From contig NC_091013.1 of NCBI RefSeq assembly GCF_041296385.1, forward strand, positions 10,058,001 through 10,122,000: a stretch of 64,000 nt of DNA. The letters run 5' to 3'. The stretch comes from Aphelocoma coerulescens (taxonomy: Eukaryota > Chordata > Aves > Passeriformes > Corvidae). The notes below the pieces were generated by a model. The model was not told the DNA's origin, searched no databases, and saw only the letters and a list, made by a program, of their open reading frames with translations. Made by a program: the position numbers and the translations under genes. This document shows positions 40,538 to 50,370 of the stretch, piece after piece (the stretch's first letter is position 1; each line of letters begins with the position of its first letter).

Positions 40538-41987
40538 TAAAAGAGTAAAGTTTAAGTGATGCATCTCCTAGCAGCAGTTACAACTAAAAAATATGTTCAT
40601 GAGTGAGAATTTTATAAAAATACGGAAAACAGGAAAAACTGTCTCTAGAAAGCTACAAGTAAAGCAATCAGTGGGGCATTTTCCACAGGTCACAAGCAGG
40701 AAATATGTCAGGGATGTCGGTGATAGCTGGCTGCTAGATGATCAGGTTGTAAAGGGCGTGTGTTGCAGGGCAATGAAACACTGCACCTTTAACTGCTTTG
40801 CAAAGAAGCTGGTGGATTAATTGGAAACAACTAACAAAAGCCATCTGCAGTTATGCTATCCTTTATCACACTGAACAATATTCCAGTTTTAGTTATATAT
40901 CTTACTACTAATGTCTTAATCACACAAAACATCCATCTTGCCTAACATGATGGCAGCCTTCCTAGTCATGGAAACACAAATCACACTGGCACATTTTTTG
41001 TGTGCTGACCCGTTATCACAGACACACAGCATGCTCACCCTTCAGGCACAGTGAGCAGTCAGGAGTTCAGGGTCTCCTATAGGGCCCAACAGGATGGGAT
41101 GAGGGTTCTGGTGTGGGTGGTGTTGGAGTGTTGGTGATCCCAAGGTGCACTCTTACCAAGCCAGACTGGGCTCTACATATGCAGCTTTTCACTTTGGAGG
41201 CTATGGCCACCCATGGTCTCCTCTCCCGATGATCTGCCCCATCTAGTCCTTATTGTGATGATCTCTGATCTAGGCATGCCATGGATCTCTCAAGCAAATA
41301 TTTCCTCTTTCATCTTGCCATGATCTTATCAAGTTGTCATTGGTTTTCACCAGCGTGTTTCTGAAATAAACAAATCACCTCAAAGGCCAACAGCAGTTTT
41401 TGTTTTGCCCCTTGCCATCAAGCTCTGGTTTGCATAATTGTCTGGGGCAAAGTGGAGGTAGAATGGGAAGGCTGTGCATGCTCTCCACAGGAGCACTCTT
41501 GGAAATTTAGGCAATGGCTTTGTAGCTAAACAATTTTTTTCTGCCTTGCATTTACACAGTGTGATTCTGAGGCTCTCTCTTAATTTCAGTGGCACTAGAA
41601 GTCCCCTCTTGTAATAGAAATAATATTACAGTCAGTGATGGTTCCAAAGACACTTAAATATGAAACTGTAAGCCATCAATTGTTTTGTAATCTGTGATTT
41701 CAACCTTATATCCAGAGGAGGATGCTAATATTAGTGATATTTTAAACTACTTTGTCTGTCAGAAATGGTTCAAATTACTGGACACGTGGAGCCATCTGAT
41801 ATAATGGAGACAAGCCAATATACTTTTAAAAGAAGCCATACCTCATAATTGCATTGCTTCTTCAAAAGAATCAGTATGAATACATAAGTATGACTGAAAC
41901 ACAAAAAAAAGTGTGTATCTGTAAATATTTTTTTTCTTTAAAAAAAATGAAATTAAAAAGATCTTATGTTTCAGAAAGCTGCTCTAA

Positions 41988-42089
41988 GACAAGAAACAAA
42001 AGGACAGAAATGAGGTCATCTTACACAACAAAGGGAAAGACAAGAAACAAAAGGACAGAAATGAGGTCATTTTACACAACAGAGGGAAG
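41988..42089 (+). repeat. 51-bp tandem duplication, two copies
   Basis: Copies 41988-42038 and 42039-42089 start gacaagaaacaaaaggacag and differ at only a few positions. The unit length is a multiple of three, so the open frame running through it repeats in phase. I see no other support for coding. Confidence 0.93.
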
Positions 42090-43197
42090 TTGGCAGTGGG
42101 TTTGAATGTAAATTTCTGTTGAGCAGATGATTATCTGGTAAAGGGATGTGGCAAAACCACTGAGGGTTCAGAATCATGCAGGTCAGATAGAAACAACCAA
42201 AAGCTTGAAGAGGGATTTCATTATATTGAATGGCAAGGTGATTAAATGAGAGATGATATTTAATATTTGTTTGCGTAAAGAAAAAGCACTTTAATAGATA
42301 AAGCTTATATTACTGCTTCTTTTGTGCATATTGTATGCCCTGAATGAGACTTCACCACACAGAGCTGTTTACAGTGACTCACATATACTTCTCCATGAAG
42401 TTTAAAAAATGTTTGCCTCATTTCTGATTCAGATCACATCAGCAAGAAATCTAAGTCCATCCTGAATTTTCTGAACATGAAGGAACAGAACCTTTCTTGC
42501 TAAATTTCTAACCATAATTTCATAGAAATTAGGGCATTATTCAGAAGCACTATGTGATTTTACACTTGTGCTATCCTTATACTCTTTTCTTAAGGAGCAC
42601 AGGCCACTATCAGAGTTGGATGAACCTAGAAGAGCCCTTAGTTTGCCCAGAATAGCAATTCTTATTTTACTCTCTTATAATAATTTCATGCTAATTATGC
42701 ATTAGAATTTTCAAGATTTTTTTTTTTTTTCAGGAAATGACAATCACTTCCTATAGTGAGATATTAATGACACCACATTTAGCATAATATAAAAATGGCC
42801 CTCATAGGCACAGAAATAGTAATCCAAGAGCTGGAGGCTATGTTGAGGCTCCATCTGTGACAGAGGAACGAACCCCCAACACACTTTTGGGATGAGGGAA
42901 TTCAGTGTGTTGGGAGGGAGAAGTGAACACAGAGCCTGGAGGACAGATACATTTATCTCTACAAAATGTCCAACTACCAAGTTGCTGGCCCAGGAACTGG
43001 TCTGTGGTGATTTATCTCCTTCAACTGGCCCAGCCCCAAAGCCATTTGCACACCACCTTGTCGCTGGCAATCTCCCTACTCTTTGATATCCAACTCAAAT
43101 ATATATGAAACCCATTGTCTCCTTCAGAGAAATGGAAGATGGAGACCTTTTGTATAAACTTGGACTAAATATTCCCAAATGCTTGCTCAAAATCAGT

Positions 43198-43252
43198 GAG
43201 GGGGGAAAAAAAAAAGAGGAAAAATAAAGAAAGAAAAAAAAAGGAGGTTGTA
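43198..43252 (+). repeat. Purine-rich tract
   Basis: An A/G-rich run with poly-A and gaaag units, spanning about 55 bp. It is low complexity and has no coding meaning. Confidence 0.8.
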
Positions 43253-44087
43253 GGGAGGGAAGGTAAACTATCAAAGCAGAAATTACTTTCTGCATGAAAA
43301 TGCACCAAACTGTTCTCCCTGAGAATCTGGGATGGTGAGGTTGTCTTTTTGAAATTAATTTTCTCATTTGCACTTAAAAATCCTATCTTGAATGTAATTT
43401 AAAGGAAAAAAATAAGGTTGATTATGAGATACTGTGACTGTTACATTTTATTTGTTGTATATTTTTTGTTGTCATACCTGAGGAAATAATGGAAATACAC
43501 TTGAAAGCCTCCACATTTCAGAGCCCTAAGCTATATTCAGTGACCTTCTACACCACACAAAGGGATTCAGTTAGTTTTCCCCATTAGCCAAAGGGAAGAA
43601 ACTAGTGTTAAACAAGCTTTATTTTTAACATTATGTTTTCCTAGTTGATTGAAGATGTGTTCAGTTTGTGGATTGACAAGAAAAGTATGTGTAGAAGGTC
43701 AAACAGGTTACAAACACCTTTTAAATCTTACATTTCCTAGTTCTAAAAGACTATGAGCAAAATTACTTAATAGAAAAAAATGCATTCTCTTAATGTCATT
43801 GCTTTATCTCTAAAGAAAAAACATTCAATAGCTCTCTACCCCCTTTCACTTAGCTGCAATGTCCTCTTCAAATTATCTAGATGACTTAGGCCCACTCACC
43901 ATTTAGCTATTTTTAGCTTGCTAGTTGTCTTCTACTTCTTAGAATTAATCCTGTTTGCGGCTAAATGTCCTGACACTTCTTTTTTTCTCTCTGTAGACTA
44001 TGCATATTTGAGGTGTACAACCATAAAGTAACGTAGGTCAGTGAAAAGGCCATATTTACAGCAATATGTAAATTTTCTTCAGTGTTT

Positions 44088-44146
44088 TTTTTTTTTGTTT
44101 TGTTTTGGTTTGGGTTTTTTTTTTTTTGGTTGGGTTTTTTTTGTTT
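44088..44146 (+). repeat. Poly-T / TTTTGG tract
   Basis: Long T runs separated by G or GG pairs. It is low complexity and similar in type to the tracts at 39068 and 47150. Confidence 0.85.
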
Positions 44147-46137
44147 GATTTCTGAAAGAGGAATATGAGAGGACAGCATCTGATAAGGAGAAGTAACCCT
44201 GTCCTGGTGTGAAATACAGGTACACAGGTCTCCCCTGCTGTATAGTAAAAAAAGATGAACCGGTCTGTATGCATTTTCCTTTCTAACAACATCTGCTTCC
44301 TACATGAGTGTCAAAGACAGCTCTGCCATCTCCAAGTGTAGACTTTGACAAATTGATTAGTAGGGCACAATTAAGAAGCCTCTGAGCTTGGGTTGGTCAT
44401 GGTAGAGATGGAACTCAAAGCTGTGTAGTTACATCATGTGCAATCGAGTCATGAGGCACTGCATGGCTCAACACAACTGTGCCCACAGTTGCTCTCTGGA
44501 AGGTGGCATTGGCTGGTTGTAATGTGGATTGTAGTTGCACAGTCAGAGCCAAACACAACAGGCACCCACCTTTGGTTATGATTATTGGATATGGCTTTCT
44601 TGCCAGCATGGAGCACATGCACAGAGCCCAGCCCTGGGTGTGTGGCATTCCCTAGGTAGGGCAGAAGTGAACAAACTGGTCTTCCTCAGATTTCTATATA
44701 GAGGAACAGAGGAGTTAGATAAATGTAATATTTTAGAGGGAATTGGTTATTCTGAAAGCTTATGATAACTATGGTAATATAAGGAAATTAAAGTAGGAAT
44801 CTTCTCATCTGCTACTAACTGCCAGTGAAGAATGCATTATTGTGTAATTATCTAAATGTTTGTATTGCTAATGAATACACTGGTGGCAGAATATGATCTT
44901 GTGCAACCATGAATTTGCCTTTAATTGTAAACAGAAGGAATGTATAAGCAATGTAATTTAACATTATTTTCTCTATACTAATGTTCCGTAAATGTTAATA
45001 ATTTCATTGGTATCACATGCTTCATCTAAATGAAAAACTGTCATTCGTTGTTACATCTCTTATCTACAAATGATAGTGGGAAAATTTGTGAAAGTAATTA
45101 CAATTTTAACTATACGCACATAGGCAGTTTTATGCCATTTTAAAAACTATACCATAATCTCAAATCCCACTTAGAAAATGCCAGAAGAGAAAGGATGTAT
45201 TGCATATTTACTTTGCTCTGCAACTGATGTATGGGATAAATATAGGAACTACATATAAAGCTTTTAAAATAAGCAGAAAACTGTGAAAAATAGTCTCTGT
45301 ATTTACTAGTTTCTCCCACAATAAAGTTAAATAACTTTTTTCACCTCTGTAGAATCAACAAATTCAGATGATCATAGCACAGTTCACATTTTGTAAAAGA
45401 AAAGATGAGGATTTAGTATTTTGTGATGCTGCAGTTTGCCTTTAGGCTGACATATTCTGGTCTGTTCCAAACAATTTTAAGATGCTTGATATACTTCAAG
45501 GTACGAAGCATCTCATGAATCTTACAATATAGCAGGGTCACTGTTCCAAACAGTTGTTTCATATGACTTTATAATGTGAGCTATAATATGGAAGAGATAA
45601 ATTTGGAATCTGATACCTGATGACAAGTAATGCCAACGTAGAAAGAATCAGATTTTGTGATCTTATTTTTGGTTAAATATTCATAAATATATTAAATAAC
45701 TTCAGCTACTGAGAGGAGGAAAATGAAAATTTCATAGGAAAAAGGAAAAGCCAAGAAGACTATAACCAAATATAACTTGATTATAATACTGGTCCTGCAA
45801 GCATACTTGCTTTGTAAGAGGTCTTTGCAGGTAATGAAAGGCAGAATATGTGTGTGTTAGGATTTTAAAGTGTATTACAATTCCCTTTAGTTCCATCAAT
45901 TAGATCTCTCAGTTTATGTTCTTTCTCACATGTGCAAATGCTTCTCAGTTATTTTGAGAGTGACTTTTGCCTATGATGAGCCTGTATGTTGAGACCTGCA
46001 GTTCATCGTGAAACTTACTGATGAGGTATTTTGAACTTCCCTGTGAAATAATAGTAGTTGCTGAACTTAATTTCTCTTCAGGCTATAAGAAGACAATTTA
46101 GATGCTCATCAGAAAGATGTGAAAATGTTCAGGAATT

Positions 46138-46142
46138 GGCAC
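46138..46142 (+). repeat. Target-site duplication, left copy (ggcac)
   Basis: It is identical to 46763-46767 on the other side of the LTR, and the pair fixes both LTR boundaries. Confidence 0.92.
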
Positions 46143-46762
46143 TGTCCTGGGGTGACTGTACGATACCATATTCCCTATTGTCTGCCCTATGCCAGATATG
46201 AATCCTGTGCCTTTCTGTGCCTCTAAGAGAGATGGGGGAGAGCCTGTGGAATTCCTTTGGCGCTGTGTTCAAAACACAGAGAAGTTCGCCGGCTTCTCCT
46301 GCCTGGCGGCTCCACTTCTGAAACAAAGAAGAGAGTTACATTCCTTTTGCTTTTTTTAGCTAGTTTCTTGTTCGTTAGCTAAAGTATGGAGCCCTGGGAC
46401 TTTGGCTTCTTCTTCTTCTCTTCTGGCCTGCTCAGCAACACCAGAACATCATCGGGACACCCTACCCTCCGGCCCTTAGGGGCCCACGCTGAACCCCAGC
46501 TCTGGAGAGGAGTGAGCCTCTCCCACAAAGGACTCTGAAATCTACCCAGGTTCTCTCCATAGCGAGAGGTTTTATTATTTATTTTTATTATTCTTTTTTC
46601 TCGTGCCTGCATGCACTTTTATTTGTTAAATAAATAACTTTTTTCCCTTTCCTTCGAGGAAAATTCTTTCCGAACCTGGTGGGGGAGGGCTGGCTGTGAC
46701 CTGCCTTCTATCAGAGGATGCTTGTTTTGGTGGTTCCTCCGAATTTGTCTCAAACTGGGACA
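46143..46762 (+). mobile_element. Solo LTR, ERVL-like endogenous retrovirus, sense to DMD
   Basis: The 620-bp element starts tgtcctgggg and ends actgggaca, so it has TG...CA ends with a TGTCC/GGACA terminal inverted repeat. It is flanked by a perfect 5-bp duplication, ggcac (46138-46142 and 46763-46767). A 5-bp duplication fits ERVL-type avian elements. An AATAAA signal lies at 46629-46634 on the sense strand, followed by a T-rich stretch. No gag, pol or env sequence adjoins it, so this is a solo LTR left by recombination between the two LTRs. The intact boundaries suggest a fairly recent insertion. Confidence 0.93.
46629..46634 (+). terminator. LTR polyadenylation signal AATAAA, sense to DMD
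   Basis: A canonical hexamer inside the solo LTR, followed by T-rich then GT-rich sequence as expected of a functional cleavage site. Because it faces the same way as DMD it could in principle end transcripts in intron 2. Confidence 0.65.
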
Positions 46763-46767
46763 GGCAC
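46763..46767 (+). repeat. Target-site duplication, right copy (ggcac)
   Basis: It is identical to 46138-46142. The empty site would read as a single ggcac. Confidence 0.92.
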
Positions 46768-47162
46768 TAAAGAGGAAAGCTTAAGTGGTCTCAAATGCAC
46801 AGAAGTACCTCCTAAAATAAAACAAACAAACAAACAAAATAATACAAAATTTCTCGGCATATACATTAAATATGAAAACATATGCATGTCCCTAAACCCC
46901 TGGTTGAAATACTGGAGAAGCAGAGAAGTCATGATGATAAATATGATCTAAAAATGTGTTTTAATATTGTGTTTGACTTTTTTTTATCCAGGGCATAATA
47001 GATCTCAAATGAACTTAATCCTTGTTTTCCTAGGGCAAAACTTCAGTGGTGACTGAAGCACCACTTATGCCTCTAGACCTTGCAATACAGGGCAGCAGTG
47101 GGGATTGAGACTCCTAGAGAGCCACAGCAGATGTGTTTTGTTCTGGCTTTTGTTTTTTTTTG

Positions 47163-47193
<31 letters not shown>

Positions 47194-48418
47194 TGTTTTT
47201 TTGTTTTTTTGGTTTTTTTTTTGAGGAGAAGGAACATGGGATTGGCATGTGAAATTAGTTGTCTTATGCTCAGAGGATGTAAGCAAAGTCAGGTGTGTTT
47301 TTCTGCCAGTTACAGAAGTAGTTAATATTTGTGTCCCAACAGCATCGTAATTAGTACAAAACATGACACAGGATCTGAATAAAAGAATGAAGTAGTAAGA
47401 AATGATTTTGTGTGGCACTTCAAAAAGACTAAAAAATTGAAACACAATCTTGTGCAAAATTAGATGTTTCCTAATTACTTGAAGGTTCTGTGTACATTTG
47501 TAGTGAATCCTCTTCCTAGCTGCCTCAAATGCAATATAAATGAAGGTCGTTGCTTGCAAGGCCCTTTTCATCTTCTCTCTGCCCTTTCTGGCCTCTAAAT
47601 AATAAGAGTGAAATAGAGTGAACCTCTTATATAGAGGTTTTACTAGCAATTTAATAAATTTCTATTCTCTACCTGTTGTGCATTTTACACCAGAGAAGCT
47701 CCACACACATTTTTATAAATCTACTTGTCTGTCATATGTTAATTTATTTCCTAAGAACATCTTCCTGAGTTTGGGAATTTGGTATTTGTTTGCTTTTTTC
47801 TTTTAGCATAATTCTTTTTGGATATGCATTCCAAAACTTTCAGATATTTTGTTGGTCATCTTATTTTCACCTTTTGCTCTATTGTGTCTTTGTGCACAGT
47901 TCTGTCTTTATTAGTACTCGGGTAGTGAGCTCTTGAGGTCAGCAACCCCCTGGTGGTTTTTTATGTTTATCCAGTGCCTATCCCAGTGGGCTTCTGGTTC
48001 AAGATTGATTCTTAAGTACTACGGTACTGCAAATTATAATTTTGAATTGGGTATGAGTTGCTCATATTCATATAACTTGTACGAGTTATGTGACTTTCAG
48101 TAGATGTTATAAATATTGACCTTGGTATCCTGCTCAAATTTGTCTCAACTAATATTCTCCTCACTAAGCTATGAAAATATGGGCTAAGTAAAACAAGAAT
48201 AAGCCCAGCTGAGTGTCAGAGTCGGGCTAGAAAAGATGTACTAAATGAGTATTGCGTAATTTTTCCACTATTTTCATCAGCATTTTGACCAGTGGAAATA
48301 GAGAATACCAATATTAAATGACTCAAAATTTATGGAGATTGTGGCAACTAGCAATTTGGAATGGCAGATAAGATTTTGGAGGAAATACATTTTTCCCAGT
48401 TGAAGCAATGACCAGAAA
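46768..48418 (+). other. DMD: Intron 2 between two LTRs
   Basis: No gene was recognised. Apart from the T/G tract at 47150-47222 and a caaa run at 46823-46838, it looks like unique intron sequence. Confidence 0.65.
47150..47222 (+). repeat. (TTTTG)n tract
   Basis: Around a dozen TTTTG or TTTTTG units with poly-T interruptions. On the minus strand it gives a K/T/N/Q-rich stretch within a 194-codon chance frame. Confidence 0.9.
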
Positions 48419-48708
48419 TGTTGGGATCCCTTCCCCCTGCCACGTGGTCCTGGGAGAGGGCCCCTGGGGGGGAGGCACGGGGTTTCCCTGGCCCTGGTCA
48501 GCCTCGTCCCGCACTGGTTGTTTTGTGTTTCCCTGCGCGGGGAAGGACCCTTGGGTCCTGACTGTAGCAGTTCCTCGGCAGAGCCCGGCCATGCAGCTGG
48601 AGAAATAAACATCTCTGAAACATCTATCAAGAATTGGCCCTTATATATATTTCTTTTCCACGGGCCTCGTTGTCTGATACATCGTGTTGCAGTATCCCCA
48701 CTCTAACA
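48419..48708 (+). mobile_element. Probable solo LTR, ERVK-like, sense to DMD
   Basis: A 290-bp GC-richer block starts tgttgggatcc and ends ctctaaca, giving TG...CA ends and a TGTT/AACA inverted repeat. The flanks cagaaa (48413-48418) and aagaaa (48709-48714) would be a 6-bp duplication with one mismatch, which fits ERVK-type integration. An AATAAA lies at 48604-48609. There is no internal retroviral sequence on either side. Family assignment is inferred from termini and composition. Confidence 0.75.
48604..48609 (+). terminator. LTR polyadenylation signal AATAAA, sense to DMD
   Basis: The hexamer lies about 185 bp into the 290-bp LTR. It is the second sense-oriented retroviral poly(A) signal within 2 kb of intron 2. 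Confidence 0.6.
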
Positions 48709-49664
48709 AAGAAATAAATAGATTGAATAGAAACTAGTGTAAAAATACCACAATTAAGTAGGAATAACCAAACACAGGGTGTGGAATGGATCACTATTTT
48801 GTTTGCAGCTTGTATCACAAAAAACATAAGGCAACATTGCCCCACACATGCAAGTAAGGCTGTCATTGGAACCTGTACTGAGAGCTCTGTCTAAGAGTAG
48901 TCAGTGTAAACATGTTCTCCATGATCTGTGAGACACCTTGGCAGCCCTGTTCTGTGCGAGGGAGGGAGGAACGGGGGTTGGCGCAGTGGCTGCAGCTGCT
49001 CTGAGGCATGGCTGTGAGCCTGTTTCCCTGTCATAGGGTGGGAGAGGATGGTGGAAAATACGTATCCCGAGTTGTCTTGGAAGACTGTACCAACCCCTTC
49101 CTGTAGGCTGTGGCATTTCTGGTGGGAGGGAAGCTGTACCAGGACACACGGCGAGAGGATATGCCATGCCAGGATGAGAATGGGGAACTTTGTTTTGTGT
49201 AAGTATCAGTGGTATCAGTGTTAATGCTCAACAGGGAGGATTATAGATACTATTTATTTAGATATATTTATAGATACCATTCAGTCACTGTAAATAAAAC
49301 CAGGCAGCAAATACATGGCCAGGCACCTCCCTCCTATTTTTATTTTTACTTTGTGGCAATCAATTCCTCCTTGTAATGCCCTTCTAGCCTTGAAGGCGGT
49401 GTGAAAAATATTCTGTAAAGCTGTGTTTGTTCCAACATCCAGTATGCCTTGCTGTATATACTCAGTGGAAAGATTTCTATGTATTCCTGTACATACTAAA
49501 TTAAAAGGAGATGGCAAAAGGCCCAAAAATAATTTGCCAAACTTTCCTGGGATGTGCATGCAGGCATAATATGGAAATCATACTTTCTGATAGATGAGAT
49601 GCCATGTTTCAGATAAAACACAAATTTGTTAGGTTTTTTGTGAGGCATAAGTGAGATTATTTTT
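48709..49664 (+). other. DMD: Intron 2, unassigned, GC-richer
   Basis: No gene was recognised. A patch at 48930-49190 is richer in G and C than its surroundings and has open frames on the minus strand without any recognisable motif. Confidence 0.5.
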
Positions 49665-50370
49665 TCTGGAGAGCCAGTTACAGCGGCAGCATGGTTCAAG
49701 CAGGTCATGTGCTTTAAGCAAAGCCCTGAAGTGACCCTGGCAGGCGGGAGAGCCAAGAATGTCCTGGGGGGCATCAGGCACAGCATCGCCAGCTGGGCAA
49801 GGGAGGGGATTGTCCTGCTCTGCTCTGAGCTGGGGCACTGCTCTGCTCTGCAACCTCACCTCGAGTGCTGGGGGCAGTTTTGGACACCACAGTAGGAAAA
49901 AAGGCATTGAGCTGTTAGAGAGCATCAAAAGGAGGGCAGTGAGGATGGTGAAGGGCCTTGAGGGGAAGCTGTGTGAGGAGAGACTGAGGGCACTTGGTCT
50001 GTTCAGCCTGGAGGAGACTGAGGGAAGACCACACTACAGTTGTGAGGGGAAGAGGAGGGGCAGGCACTGATCTCTGCTCTGTGGTGACAATGACAGGACC
50101 TGAGGGAATGGCCTGTAGTTGTGTCAGGGGAGGTTTAGGTTGGATATCAGGAAAAGGCTCTCATCCCAGAGAGTGTTTGGGCAGTGGAACAGGCTCGCAC
50201 AGGGCAGTGGTCACAGCACCATCCAGACAGAGCTCAAGAAGTGTTTAGACAATGCTCTCAGGCACATAGTGTGACTCTTAAGGGATGGTGCTGTGCAGAG
50301 CCAAGAGTTGGACTTGAGGATCCTTGAGGGTCCCTTCCAACTCAGTTTATATGTGTGATACTGCAGTTCT
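49665..50370 (+). mobile_element. CR1 LINE with decayed ORF2 C-terminus and 3' UTR
   Basis: About 700 bp in sense with DMD. Translation shows the conserved tail of the CR1 ORF2 protein in two frames. AKNVLGGIRHSIASWAREG and HLECWGQFWTPQ are in one frame, ending in a stop at about 49893. IELLESIKRR and EERLRALGLFSLEE follow in another, so there is a frameshift near 49890. Downstream is the CR1 3' UTR: ggtttaggttggatatcagg, then ggaacaggctcgc, then gggtcccttccaactcag near 50340. The terminal repeat is eroded. It is a dead, 5'-truncated copy. Confidence 0.95.

Larger units (their letters stand above)
40538..46137 (+). other. DMD: DMD intron 2, mid part
   Basis: No gene was recognised. It includes a GC-richer block at about 40950-41370 that could be the remnant of an old repeat (family not identified), a 51-bp tandem duplication (41988-42089), purine and poly-T tracts (43198-43252 and 44088-44146), and an unmatched patch at 44400-44650. 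The stretch 44810-45060 is AT-rich with homeodomain-like TAAT motifs. Confidence 0.65.

Noticed and set aside
47065..47649. 194-codon minus-strand open frame
   Set aside because: It spans the (TTTTG)n tract, shows no domain, and lacks splice or promoter context.
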